Positions 44,892-55,877 of a DNA stretch of 64,000 bases are shown here, one piece after another; the stretch's first letter is position 1; the number at the start of each line of letters is the position of its first letter. A program made the translations under genes and the position numbers. The stretch lies in contig NZ_CP126158.1 of the NCBI RefSeq assembly GCF_030127145.1, positions 1,922,001-1,986,000 on the forward strand, written 5' to 3'. The DNA is from Halobaculum halobium (GTDB lineage Archaea > Halobacteriota > Halobacteria > Halobacteriales > Haloferacaceae). The notes under the pieces were generated by a model. That model was not told where the DNA came from and ran no database searches. It saw only the letters and a list, made by a program, of their open reading frames with translations.

Positions 44892-46685
44892 TCACTCCAG
44901 GAATGCGCGAAGCCCGTCAGCGTCGCGCGCGTTGACCACGTCCGCGGTTTCGGCCCATCCTCGCCGGGCGGTGTAGACGCCGTAACGGACGTTGTCGAGT
45001 TCGGAGGGGGAGTGGGCGTCGGTGTTCACGGCGATCGCCGCGCCGGCCTCGACGGCGGCCCGGACGGCGTCGCCGTTGCAGTCCAGGCGGGCCGGATTCG
45101 CGTTGACTTCCAGCGCTGTCTCGGCCGCCGCGGCGGCCTCGGCGAGGCGCTCGAAGTCAACGTCCAGCCCGGGGCGTCGGTTGATCAGCCGGCCGGTGGG
45201 GTGGCCGAGGATATCGACGTGCGGGTGTTCGACCGCGCGGATCAACCGGTCGGTCGCCTCGTCCTGGCCTAACGCGGCGTGGGGAGAGGCGATCACGATG
45301 TCGAGCGCCGCGAGCAGGTCGTCGCTCGTGGTCACGTCGCCGTCGGCGTCGATATTCGCCTCGAGGCCGTGGAACACGTCGATTTCGGCGTCGTCACGGA
45401 CGCCGGCGACCTCGTCGACCTGTTCGCGCACCTCGGCGTCGCTGAGCCCGGCGTCGCCGAACACGCCCGGTCCCGCACCGTGATCGGTGATGCAGTGGTA
45501 GTCGTAGCCTCGGTCGGCCGCCGCCTGCACCATCTCGGCGATCGTATTGCCGCCGTCGGACCACTCGGTGTGCGTGTGGAGGTCGCCGCGGATCTCGCCC
45601 CGTGTGAGCAGGTCAGGGAGGTCGCCGTCGAGCGCGGCTTGGATCTCGCCGGTGTCCTCGCGCAACTCGGGGGGAATCACCGGCAGATCGAGTGCGCCGT
45701 ACATCTCCGACTCCTCGGCGCCGCCGAGGCGCTCGCCGACGCGCTGACCCGACCCCGAGGCTTCGACTCCGCCCGCGTCGTCGGACGCGTCCGCGCCCGA
45801 CTGGCCGTCCGAGCGGAGCTCGGAGACGTCGAACACGCCGTACTCGTTCAGCTTCAGCCCGCGGTCGATCGCGAGGTTGCGAAGGGTGACGTTGTGCGCC
45901 TTTGAGCCGGTGAAGTACTGGAGCGCGGCTCCGAACTCCCCGGGGACGACGACGCGGAGGTCCACGCGGATCCCGTCGACGCGGACGCTCGCCTTCTGTT
46001 CGCCAGCCTCGATCACGTCGTCTACGGCGGACCAGTCGGTGAACAGGTCGACGACCGCCTCGCCGTCGTCGCTCGCGACGAGCACGTCCACGTCGCCGAT
46101 GGTGTCCCTCCACCGCCGGATCGACCCCGCCACGTCGATGCGCTCGACGATCGCCTCGTGGTCGAGGTGACCGATCGCCGCCTCCGCGAGCGGGCGCGCG
46201 TCGCCGAGGCGCTGTCGCTGGCCTGCCTCTCTGGCGAACTCGATGTTGTCGAGGATGTTCTGTTCGGTCTTCGCACCGAACCCCTTGACCTCCCGGATCC
46301 GTCCCGCTTCGGCGGCCGCCTCCAACTCGTCGAGGGTGGTGACATCGAGTTCCTCGTACAGCGCGCCGACCGTCTTCGGACCGACGCCCTCGACACGCGT
46401 CAGCGCGGCCATGTCGACGGGAAGGTCGTCGCGAAGCTCCTCCAGTTCCTCGATCTCGCCGGTGTCGAAATATTCGACGACCTTCGAGGCGATCGCGTCG
46501 CCGACGCGGTCGATCTCGGCGACGGCGTCGGCGCCGCCCTCGATCGCGCGGTCCTCGATCGCGCGCGGGTGATCGCGGATGTTCTCGGCGGCGCGGCGGT
46601 AGGCGTTCGGTTTGTACTCGACGCCCTGCGCCTCCAGCAGGTCCGCGAACTCCTCCAGCAGGCCGGCGACCTCGGCGTTTCGCAT
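44892..46685 (-). CDS. polX: family X DNA polymerase with PHP domain (PolX)
   Basis: 597 residues. PolX N-terminal HhH (EGVGPKTVGALYEELDVTTLDELEAAAEAGRIREVKGFGAKTEQNIL) is followed by the nucleotidyltransferase site (VAGSIRRWRDTIGDVDVLVAS and VRVDLRVV aspartates) and TGSKAHNVTLRNLAIDRGLKLNEYGVF. The C-terminal PHP domain (GDLHTHTEWSDGGNTIAEMVQAAADRGYDYHCITDHG, HGLEANIDADGD, ASPHAALG, ILGHPTGRLI, VNTDAHSP) should give 3'-5' exonuclease or phosphatase activity. Gap-filling in base excision repair is expected. A Ser/Gly/Asp insertion of ~50 residues lies between the domains. Confidence 0.95.
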   Translation of the reverse strand: MRNAEVAGLLEEFADLLEAQGVEYKPNAYRRAAENIRDHPRAIEDRAIEGGADAVAEIDRVGDAIASKVVEYFDTGEIEELEELRDDLPVDMAALTRVEGVGPKTVGALYEELDVTTLDELEAAAEAGRIREVKGFGAKTEQNILDNIEFAREAGQRQRLGDARPLAEAAIGHLDHEAIVERIDVAGSIRRWRDTIGDVDVLVASDDGEAVVDLFTDWSAVDDVIEAGEQKASVRVDGIRVDLRVVVPGEFGAALQYFTGSKAHNVTLRNLAIDRGLKLNEYGVFDVSELRSDGQSGADASDDAGGVEASGSGQRVGERLGGAEESEMYGALDLPVIPPELREDTGEIQAALDGDLPDLLTRGEIRGDLHTHTEWSDGGNTIAEMVQAAADRGYDYHCITDHGAGPGVFGDAGLSDAEVREQVDEVAGVRDDAEIDVFHGLEANIDADGDVTTSDDLLAALDIVIASPHAALGQDEATDRLIRAVEHPHVDILGHPTGRLINRRPGLDVDFERLAEAAAAAETALEVNANPARLDCNGDAVRAAVEAGAAIAVNTDAHSPSELDNVRYGVYTARRGWAETADVVNARDADGLRAFLE

Positions 46686-46792
46686 ATGCGTGTTCGTGGG
46701 TGAGGCGTGGACTTAGAACGAGGGGCCGGAGGTGGCCGTCGTCGCCGTCGCTGTCGGGGCGGTTGCGACCGCACCCGCGAATGCGACGGGGA

Positions 46793-47236
46793 TCAGTACC
46801 CGCCGCGCTTGCTGCCGCTGGCGTCCTCCTGCCCGAGCGCTTTCTTGAGGAAGCTCATCCAGCGCTTCTGATCCATCGTCTCCTGTTTTCTCGCCTCCGT
46901 TTCGACGTCCGCGGGACGGAGGGTGTCGAGGGCGTCGAGCGCGCGGTCGATGCCGATGATCGCCGTCGCGATCTCTTCGCCGGTCTCGAAGTCGACACGG
47001 TTCTCTTCGATCCGTTCGAGGCGTTCGAGGCGCTCGCGGCGGAGGTTCCGCTTCGCCTGCTCGACGCGCTCGCGCTCGCCCTCGGGGACGGTTTCCCGGC
47101 GTTTGATCTCGAAGACGAACGTCCGCAGGTCAATCTCCTCGCCCTGCACGTCGATGCGGTCGGGGATGTCCGCGCCGATGGTCGCGCTCTCCTTGTTGAC
47201 GCGTTCGAGGAGCTGTTTGCGCTGGTACTCCTGCAC
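46793..47236 (-). CDS. DUF5788 family protein
   Basis: 147 residues from a GTG. MQEYQRKQLLERVNKESATIGADIPDRIDVQGEEIDLRTFVFEIKRRETVPEGERERVEQAKRNLRRERLERLERIEENRVDFETGEEIATAIIGIDRALDAL: mostly helical and charged, with no cysteine or membrane part. Recognised as the small archaeal DUF5788 family, function unknown. Divergent from the mutase gene. Confidence 0.82.
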   Translation of the reverse strand: MQEYQRKQLLERVNKESATIGADIPDRIDVQGEEIDLRTFVFEIKRRETVPEGERERVEQAKRNLRRERLERLERIEENRVDFETGEEIATAIIGIDRALDALDTLRPADVETEARKQETMDQKRWMSFLKKALGQEDASGSKRGGY

Positions 47237-47364
47237 AGTCAGTCAGCGACGTTTGGGGCGCCGTGGTGTTTCGTGTTTCGCCCGGTGCCGACCAGTCCAC
47301 GCCTGATTCGCGAAGATCCCCGCCATCCGAATCGTTAATGGTCCTTCCGGCAGTTGTTGCGAGC

Positions 47365-49068
<1,704 letters not shown>

Positions 49069-49184
49069 ACGACGTCGTCGCGGTCTCTCGCCCACGCGCG
49101 GTTGCCGCGACCCCGGGCGGACGTCGAAACCGCACCCGCACGGTTCGGTGGACTTACTTCGGTAGTCGACGTGATGAATGAACG

Positions 49185-49460
49185 ATGGACGGCGTTCTGT
49201 GGTACGTGTTGACCGGGACTCGGGGAGGTGAGAACCGAGTCCGGATCCTGCGGACCCTCGATGAGCGGCCGCGGAACGCCAACAAGCTCGCGGAGGCGCT
49301 GGAACTCGACTACACCACCGTGCGGCACCACCTCGACGTGCTGTGCGACAACGACGTGCTACGCAAGCAGGGCGGTGACTACGGCGCGGTGTACCTCCCG
49401 ACCGACCGCGCCCGCCAGCACTGGGAGACCGTCGAACAGATCATGGAGCAAGTGGAATGA
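49185..49460 (+). CDS. winged helix-turn-helix (ArsR-like) DNA-binding protein
   Basis: 91 residues, almost all one wHTH domain: LTGTRGGENRVRILRTLDERPRNANKLAEALELDYTTVRHHLDVLCDNDVLRKQGGDYGAVYLPTDRARQHWETVEQIMEQ. No metal-binding cysteine pair. The next gene (49531) encodes a three-helix membrane protein; the pair resembles haloarchaeal regulator plus membrane-sensor couples. ATG at 49185. Confidence 0.88.
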   Translation: MDGVLWYVLTGTRGGENRVRILRTLDERPRNANKLAEALELDYTTVRHHLDVLCDNDVLRKQGGDYGAVYLPTDRARQHWETVEQIMEQVE

Positions 49461-49530
49461 CCGGATACGCATTGGGGTCGAATTTTGGAAAGAGTATAAA
49501 CGCGCCAGCCCGTTACTGGAGGGAGAGCAG

Positions 49531-49833
49531 ATGAGCGTCTGGTTGCAGGTGATCTGGGCCGCTGCCGCCCTCAACGTCGTCCTCCTCCTCGGGCTGAGCT
49601 ACGTGTGGGGCCGCAACTACGCGAAGTTCCGGTCGAAGCACACCCTCGGGCTCGCCGCGTTCGGCCTCATCTTACTCGCGGAGAACGCCCTCGCGGTCTA
49701 CATCTTCTACTTCCACCCTGAACTGAGCCAGTGGATCGCCGCCCAGGCGCCTATCGCACACCTCGCCGTCGGTGGGCTCCGCCTGCTTGAACTCGTCGCG
49801 CTCGCGTTTCTCGCGTGGGTCACTTGGGACTGA
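49531..49833 (+). CDS. small three-TM membrane protein
   Basis: 100 residues: WLQVIWAAAALNVVLLLGLSYVWG, HTLGLAAFGLILLAENALAVYIFYF, and AHLAVGGLRLLELVALAFLAWVTW, with a short charged loop (RNYAKFRSK). Possibly the haloarchaeal family DUF7521. It has its own TATA-like GAGTATAAA (49487-49496), 35-44 bases before the ATG, but the tight placement after the wHTH gene suggests a functional couple (membrane sensor and regulator). No ligand motif visible. Confidence 0.75.
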   Translation: MSVWLQVIWAAAALNVVLLLGLSYVWGRNYAKFRSKHTLGLAAFGLILLAENALAVYIFYFHPELSQWIAAQAPIAHLAVGGLRLLELVALAFLAWVTWD

Positions 49834-50048
49834 CAAGCCACCGTTGCGTCTGTCGCTTCCGACGAACTCGGTCCGCGCGCGTCGCTTTCGGCCGTCGTTT
49901 CAACGTGCCAGGATACCGGCGGCGCGCTCTCCGCGTGGGTCGCCCGACGAACCAGTCTGGATCCCACCCGTCAAACCGACCGACGACACGTGGATGTTGA
50001 CGGAGTGAGGCAGTTTTATCACGGTCGATTCCGACGTATCGCGTGACT

Positions 50049-52043
50049 ATGTCAGACGATGACGTGGAACTTGAGGCCCGGCTCGAAGAACAGGAGGTGT
50101 TCGAGCCGTCCGACTCGTTCGTCGGGCAGGCGAACGTCTCGGACGACGCGATCTACGAGGAGTTCGACGAGAACTGGCCGGAGTGCTGGCAGGCCGCGGC
50201 CGACCTGCTCGACTGGGAGGAGCCGTACGATCAGGTGCTCGACGATTCGAACCCGCCGTTCTACGAGTGGTTCACCGACGGCACGATCAACGCCTCGGCG
50301 AACTGCATCGACCGGCACCTCGACGAGCGCGGCGACGAGGCCGCCATCGAGTGGGTCGGCGAGCCCGTCGACGAGGACAACGTCACGCTGACGTACAACG
50401 ATCTCCACGAAAAGGTGAACGAGGCGGCCGCGGCGCTGCGGGACCTGGGCGTCGGCGAGGACGACGTCGTGACGATGTACATGCCGATGATCCCGGAGCT
50501 GCCGATCGCCATGCTGGCGTGCGCGCGCATCGGCGCGCCCCACTCCGTGGTGTTCGCCGGCTTCTCGGCGGACGCGCTGGCGACCCGGATGAACTCGGCC
50601 GACTCCGAGTACCTCGTCACCTGCGACGGCTACTACCGCCGCGGCGATCCCCTCGACCACCTCGACAAGGCCAACGAGGGCCTCTCGGGCGTCGAACACG
50701 ACACCGACACGGTCGTGGTCGACCGCCTCGGTCCCAACGGCGACGACTTCGGCCACGACCTCGCGGACGACCAGCACGACTGGGGCGACCTCATGGCCGC
50801 CAACGAGGGCGCCGAGGTGGAACCGGTCGACCGCGACGCCGAGGACATGTTGTTCCTCATGTACACCTCCGGCACCACGGGCCAGCCGAAGGGAGTGAAA
50901 CACACCACCGGCGGCTACCTCTCGTGGACCGCGTGGACCTCGCAAGCGGTACTGGACATCAAGCCCGAGGACACGTACTTCTGCTCGGCCGACATCGGCT
51001 GGATCACCGGTCACAGCTACATCGTCTACGGCCCGCTCGCGCTCGGCACGACGACGATGATGTACGAGGGGACGCCCGACCACCCCGACCGCGACCGACT
51101 GTGGGAGATCGTCGAGGACTACGAAGCGACCCAGCTGTACACCGCGCCCACCGCCATCCGCGCGTTCATGAAGTGGGGCTCGCAGTATCCGGACGAGCAC
51201 GACCTCTCCAGCCTCCGGCTGCTCGGGACGGTCGGCGAGCCGATCAATCCCCGCGCGTGGAAGTGGTACTACAAGCATATCGGGAACGAGGAGTGCCCGA
51301 TCGTCGACACGTGGTGGCAGACCGAGACGGGCGGCATGATGGTCACGACGCTGCCGGGCGTGAAGGACATGAAGCCCGGCTCCGCGGGGCCGCCGCTCCC
51401 GGGCCTCGACGTGCAGATCGTCGACACCGACGGCGAGGAGGTCGAACCCGGTCGCGCGGGCTACCTCACGGTGAACAAGCCGTGGCCCGGGATGCTCCGG
51501 ACGCTGTACAAGAACGACGAGCGCTTCATCGACGAGTACTGGGCGGAGTATTCCGACACCGATTCCGACGACTCCGACGACTGGGTGTACTTCCCCGAGG
51601 ACGGCGCGAAGATCGACGAGGACGGCTACATCACCGTGCTCGGCCGCGTCGACGACGTGCTCAACGTCTCCGGCCACCGCCTCGGCACGATGGAGATCGA
51701 GTCGGCGATCGTCGGCGTCGAGGGCGTCGCCGAGGCCGCCGTCGTCGGCGGCGACCACCCGGTGAAAGGCGAGGCCGTCTACGCGTACGTCATCGTCGAA
51801 GACGGCCAGGAGGAGTCCGAGGCGTTCCGCGCCGAAATCGTCGAGGCGGTCGAGGACGCCATCGGGCCGATCGCCCGCCCCGAGCAGGTGATCTTCACGC
51901 CGGAGCTCCCGAAGACGCGCTCCGGGAAGATCATGCGCCGCCTGCTGGAGGACATCGCCAACGGCGACGAGCTCGGCAACACCTCGACGCTCCGCAACCC
52001 CGAGATCGTCGAGGACATCCGACAGGTCGTCCAGGGCGACTGA
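50049..52043 (+). CDS. acs: acetyl-CoA synthetase (AMP-forming)
   Basis: 664 residues, full-length. Activates acetate with ATP and CoA to acetyl-CoA. Seen: WFTDGTINASANCIDRHLD, PMIPELPIAMLACARIGAPHSVVFAGFSADAL, the P-loop MYTSGTTGQPKGVKHTTGGYL, ADIGWITGHSYIVYGPL, TWWQTETGGMMV, GRVDDVLNVSGHRLGTMEIESA and the acylatable lysine region PKTRSGKIMRRLL. A TTTTATC element at about 50014-50020 fits a start at the ATG 50049 or the in-frame GTG 50043. A T5 run (52079-52083) follows the stop. Confidence 0.95.
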   Translation: MSDDDVELEARLEEQEVFEPSDSFVGQANVSDDAIYEEFDENWPECWQAAADLLDWEEPYDQVLDDSNPPFYEWFTDGTINASANCIDRHLDERGDEAAIEWVGEPVDEDNVTLTYNDLHEKVNEAAAALRDLGVGEDDVVTMYMPMIPELPIAMLACARIGAPHSVVFAGFSADALATRMNSADSEYLVTCDGYYRRGDPLDHLDKANEGLSGVEHDTDTVVVDRLGPNGDDFGHDLADDQHDWGDLMAANEGAEVEPVDRDAEDMLFLMYTSGTTGQPKGVKHTTGGYLSWTAWTSQAVLDIKPEDTYFCSADIGWITGHSYIVYGPLALGTTTMMYEGTPDHPDRDRLWEIVEDYEATQLYTAPTAIRAFMKWGSQYPDEHDLSSLRLLGTVGEPINPRAWKWYYKHIGNEECPIVDTWWQTETGGMMVTTLPGVKDMKPGSAGPPLPGLDVQIVDTDGEEVEPGRAGYLTVNKPWPGMLRTLYKNDERFIDEYWAEYSDTDSDDSDDWVYFPEDGAKIDEDGYITVLGRVDDVLNVSGHRLGTMEIESAIVGVEGVAEAAVVGGDHPVKGEAVYAYVIVEDGQEESEAFRAEIVEAVEDAIGPIARPEQVIFTPELPKTRSGKIMRRLLEDIANGDELGNTSTLRNPEIVEDIRQVVQGD

Positions 52044-52078
52044 GCGCCCCGGATCGCGACACCGACTCGACTCGCAGA

Positions 52079-52083
52079 TTTTT
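52079..52083 (+). terminator. T-run after acs
   Basis: Five consecutive T in a GC-rich context 36 bases after the acs stop, typical of simple haloarchaeal terminators. Confidence 0.4.
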
Positions 52084-52282
52084 GACACTCCGTCCGCCAG
52101 CCGCGGGGCCACGTACTGCCCGTCGGTGGTGGCTCCCTGTGTGCGCGAAGACCACTCGATTCAGGCGGGACGCGATCCACAGGGCACCGAGCGGAGACGA
52201 CGGATCGGTGGAGGAACAGACTGTGTCAGTTGTCACCGCGCCCGCAACGATTATCACGAACGTGCCTGAACGTCCGTTGTCT

Positions 52283-53893
52283 ATGGAAAAACCGCTGCTG
52301 GTGACCGATTTCCTCGATCGGGCTCGCCGTAACTACGGGGACCACGAGGCGGTCCTCGGGGTCGACGGTGAGCGATTCACGTACGACGAGTTGGGCGAGC
52401 GCGCCGACGGCTTCGCGGCGGCGCTGCAATCGCGCGGCATCGAGCAGGGCGACCGCGTGGCGGTGCTGGACCCGAACACGCACTACCACCTGGCGGCCGC
52501 CTACGGGAGCTTCCAGGCCGGCGCGGTCCACACGCCGCTGAACTACCGCCTCGTTGAATCGGACTTCGAGTACATCCTCAACGACGCGGACGTGAAGGCC
52601 ATTTACGCCGACTACGCCTACGCAGACAAGATCGAGGCGATCCGCGACGACGTCCCGACGGAGACGTTCATCACGAACGACGCCGACGCCGTTGAGGGCG
52701 ACTGGGAGGAGTTCGACGACGCGATCGCCGAGTCCACCGACTACGATCGCCCGGAACTGTCCGAGGACGACGTGGTCACGATCAACTACACGTCGGGCAC
52801 CACCGGGGACCCGAAAGGCGTCTGTCGCACTCACCGGACGGAGACGCTGCACGCGTACATCATCTCGATCCACCAGGAGATCCGCGACGACGACACCTAC
52901 CTCTGGACGCTGCCCATGTTCCACGTGAACGGCTGGGGGCACATCTACGCGATCACGGGCATGGGCGCTCGGCACGTCTGCACCCGCGGCGTCGACGCGG
53001 AGTACGTCTTTGACAAGCTCCGGAGCGAGGACGTGACGTACTTCTGTGCGGCGCCGACGGTGCTGAAGATGCTGGGCGACCACCTCGACGAGCACGGCGG
53101 CGAGCCCGACGCCGGTCAGGACGTGCGCGTCGCGACCGCGGGGGCGGCGCCGCCGGAGGCGACGATCCGGACGGTGGAAGACGAGTTCGGCTGGTACCTC
53201 AAGCACGTGTACGGCGCCACCGAGACCGGCCCGCTCATCACGACCTCCGACGCTCGCCGCTACTTCGACGACGACTCCGACGATCGCTTCGCGGTGAAGA
53301 AGACGCAGGGGATCGGGTACCTCGGCACGGAGATCCGCGTCGTCGACGACGACGGCAACGACGTGGCCGAAGACGGCGAGACGATCGGCGAGGTCGTCGT
53401 CCGCGGCAACCAGGTGATGGACCGCTACTGGAACAAGCCCGAGGCGACCGAGGAGGCCTTCACCGACCGCGTCGAGGGCTACTACCACATGGGCGACCTC
53501 GCGGTCGTCGACGACAACGGGATGATCTCGATCCAGGACCGCAAGAAGGACATCATCATCTCAGGCGGGGAGAACATCTCCTCCATCGAGGTCGAGGACA
53601 CCCTCTTCAGCCACGACATGGTCGACGACGTGGCGGTCATCCCCTCGCCGCACGACGACTGGGGCGAGACGCCGAAGGCGTACGTCGTGCCGACCAGCGG
53701 CGACCCAGACGACCCCGGCGTCACCGCCGACGACCTGATCCAGTACGCCCGCGACAACATGGCCCACTACAAGGCGCCCACCCGGATCGAGTTCGTGAAG
53801 CGGCTCCCGAAGACCTCGACCGGGAAGGTCCAGAAGTACGAACTCCGCCAGGAGGAGTGGGAGGAGGAAGACCGGATGGTCGGCGAAGGATAG
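52283..53893 (+). CDS. fatty-acyl-CoA synthetase (long/medium-chain AMP-forming ligase)
   Basis: 536 residues, ANL superfamily. NYTSGTTGDPKGVCRTHRTE (P-loop), TLPMFHVNGWGHIYAITGMGARHVC, YGATETGPLI, MGDLAVVDDNGMISIQDRKKDIIISGGENISSIEVEDTLF and PKTSTGKVQKYELR are complete. The HVNGWG region suggests a medium/long-chain acid, but the chain length cannot be fixed. ATG at 52283; a GATTATCACG TATA-like element lies about 30 bases upstream. Not in an operon with acs (239-base gap). Confidence 0.9.
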   Translation: MEKPLLVTDFLDRARRNYGDHEAVLGVDGERFTYDELGERADGFAAALQSRGIEQGDRVAVLDPNTHYHLAAAYGSFQAGAVHTPLNYRLVESDFEYILNDADVKAIYADYAYADKIEAIRDDVPTETFITNDADAVEGDWEEFDDAIAESTDYDRPELSEDDVVTINYTSGTTGDPKGVCRTHRTETLHAYIISIHQEIRDDDTYLWTLPMFHVNGWGHIYAITGMGARHVCTRGVDAEYVFDKLRSEDVTYFCAAPTVLKMLGDHLDEHGGEPDAGQDVRVATAGAAPPEATIRTVEDEFGWYLKHVYGATETGPLITTSDARRYFDDDSDDRFAVKKTQGIGYLGTEIRVVDDDGNDVAEDGETIGEVVVRGNQVMDRYWNKPEATEEAFTDRVEGYYHMGDLAVVDDNGMISIQDRKKDIIISGGENISSIEVEDTLFSHDMVDDVAVIPSPHDDWGETPKAYVVPTSGDPDDPGVTADDLIQYARDNMAHYKAPTRIEFVKRLPKTSTGKVQKYELRQEEWEEEDRMVGEG

Positions 53894-53994
53894 CCCGCCT
53901 CCCGGTGATCGCCGCCGCACCGACCGACGACCGATCGAACACCGGTCAATCACGGACCGCCGACCACCGCACCCCGTCTTTTCGTCGCCGACAC

Positions 53995-54852
53995 TCAGTA
54001 CCCGAGATCCGACAGCGTCGCCCGAACCTCGCCGAGGTACTCGTCGCCGAAGTACCGGAGATGCGTGAGCAGCGGGTACAGCCGGTACGCGGGCTCGCGC
54101 TCGCGGTAGCCGTCGGCGACCCCGGCGACCTCCCGGTAGCGTTCGAGGAACGCGTCGCCGCCGGTCCCGGTCCACTCGACGTACGCCAACTCGACCTCCG
54201 GGTCGGCGTAGTAACAGGCGGGGTCGAGTAGCGCCGCCACCCGGTCGCCGTCAACGAGGACGTTTCCGGCCCACACGTCCCCGTGAATCAGCGACGGGCT
54301 CGGGTCGTGGCCCAGCAGTGTTGGGAGATCAGCGACGAGCGACTCGATCCGCTCGCGGTCCGTCGCCGGCAGGACGTCCTCCTCGTGTGCTCGCGTCGCC
54401 GCGTGCTCGAGTCGACGCTCGCCGAAGAACGTCGGCCACGACTCGGTCCACGGGTTCGGCTGCGTGTACGGGCCGGTGAGGGTATCGAACGGGAAGCCGA
54501 ACGCGTCGGCGTCGGGGGCCGTCGCGTGGAGCGCGGCGAGGCGTCCGGCGAGGTCGCGTTCGACCGCCGGCGTGATGGTCGCGGCGCCGTCGTTCCGAAC
54601 GTACTCGAGCACCAGCACGCCGTCGCCGGCGTGGAAAACCGCCGGTACGCGGAGGCCGCCCCGTTCGTCGAGGTGGCGCAGCATCGCCGCCTCGACGCCC
54701 GGATCGGTCGGGCCGGTCTTGGCGGCGACCCGGCGACCGTCCGCGAGGTCGAGGCGGTGGACCGTCCCGACCTCGCCGCCGTCGAGCCGCGCTGCCTCCG
54801 CGACCGCGCAGTCGGCCCAGCGCTCGACGACCGCGAGGGTTTCCTCGTTCAC
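53995..54852 (-). CDS. fructosamine kinase-family protein
   Basis: 285 residues from a GTG, aminoglycoside-phosphotransferase/FN3K fold. HRLDLADGRRVAAKTGP (ATP lysine), EAAMLRHLDERGGLRVPAVFHAGDGVLVLEYV, TLTGPYTQPNPWTESWPTFFGERRLE, the catalytic loop SLIHGDVWAGNVLVDGD and the Mg-binding LLDPACYYADPEVELAYVE are all present. Related enzymes phosphorylate ketosamines to repair glycated proteins. It overlaps the MinD-like gene upstream by four bases and is probably translated with it. Confidence 0.9.
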   Translation of the reverse strand: MNEETLAVVERWADCAVAEAARLDGGEVGTVHRLDLADGRRVAAKTGPTDPGVEAAMLRHLDERGGLRVPAVFHAGDGVLVLEYVRNDGAATITPAVERDLAGRLAALHATAPDADAFGFPFDTLTGPYTQPNPWTESWPTFFGERRLEHAATRAHEEDVLPATDRERIESLVADLPTLLGHDPSPSLIHGDVWAGNVLVDGDRVAALLDPACYYADPEVELAYVEWTGTGGDAFLERYREVAGVADGYREREPAYRLYPLLTHLRYFGDEYLGEVRATLSDLGY

Positions 54853-55766
54853 GTGGTCGCGAGCGTGGCGCTGGTGGGTAGGCGTTCCGGTCGATCCGCG
54901 GTCTCGTCCCTGCCGAACGGGTTCGTGAAGCCGTCGTCGGTGGCGGCGCCGGGCGCGGGGCCGTCCCCGCTGCCGCCGTCCGCGACGGCGCCGTCGTCGC
55001 CGTCGCCGAAGCGGAAGCCGCCGGCGTTCGTCGTCACCGTCATCCCGAGCATGTCGGGGCGCTTGCGAAGCGCGGCGGCGACCTCGCGATACGCGTCTGC
55101 GGCCGCGCTGTGCGGGCGGTACGAGATCGCCGGCTGGCCGGCGTCTTGCGCCTTCGGGATCGTCTCGTCGTGGGGGACGTGTCCCAGCAGTTCGGTGTCG
55201 AGGAAGTCCGCGATGCGGTCTGCCGGGGGCGACCGGCCCGTCCCGGACTTCGTGAGCACGACGCCGCCGACGGGGGCGTCGGCGCGCTCGGCGACGGTGA
55301 TCGTCTTGTCGGCGTCGCGGATTGAGGCGACCCGCGGCGTCGACACGAGCACCGAGGCGTCAGCCCCCGACATGGGTACCACCGTTTCGCTGCTGACGCC
55401 GGCGGCGGTGTCGACGAGCACGGCGTCGTAGCGGGCTTTCAGCGCGTCCATCGCGGCCGGGAACCGGTCGAGGTCGGAGTCGACGAAGCCGTCGAGGGTC
55501 ACGCCGCTGGGAACGACGTCGAAGCCGCCCGGCGCGGGGTAGGTGGCGTCGGAGACGCCGGCCCCGCCGGCGAGTACGTCGTGGAGGGTCCGGCCACCGT
55601 TGACGCGGATGTCGAGGAAGTCGACGGCGTTCGCCATCGCCAGATCCGCCTCGACGACCGCGACGGCACGGCCGTCCTCCGCGAGCGCGGCCGCGAGGTT
55701 GAGGCTCGTCGTCGTCTTGCCGACGCCCCCCTTCGCGCCGACGACGGCGAGCACGCGTCCGTCCAT
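54849..55766 (-). CDS. MinD/ParA-family P-loop ATPase
   Basis: 305 residues. Deviant Walker [55 protein letters not shown] (switch II), VLTKSGTGR and LGHVPHDETIPKAQDAGQP are typical of MinD-like proteins. The last ~50 residues are Gly/Asp/Ala-rich and do not form a MinD amphipathic membrane helix, so membrane cycling is not predicted. A positioning or chaperone-type role is possible. ATG at 55766; overlaps the FN3K-like gene. Confidence 0.9.
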   Translation of the reverse strand: MDGRVLAVVGAKGGVGKTTTSLNLAAALAEDGRAVAVVEADLAMANAVDFLDIRVNGGRTLHDVLAGGAGVSDATYPAPGGFDVVPSGVTLDGFVDSDLDRFPAAMDALKARYDAVLVDTAAGVSSETVVPMSGADASVLVSTPRVASIRDADKTITVAERADAPVGGVVLTKSGTGRSPPADRIADFLDTELLGHVPHDETIPKAQDAGQPAISYRPHSAAADAYREVAAALRKRPDMLGMTVTTNAGGFRFGDGDDGAVADGGSGDGPAPGAATDDGFTNPFGRDETADRPERLPTSATLATT

Positions 55767-55877
55767 GTGTGCCCGAGGCCGCCGCCGCGACTTAACTACC
55801 GCCCTCGAAGTATCGCGCGTGAGACTGTCGGTGCCCGTTCGGAGTCGGAGACTCGATCGCTCGCGTGGCGTCCGCCG

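Noticed and set aside
50183-53893. A single uninterrupted frame of over 1,200 codons across acs and the acyl-CoA ligase
   Set aside because: Its first half is an arginine/proline-rich shadow of acs in another frame; only the last 536 codons (from 52283) are the real ligase. High GC removes stop codons.
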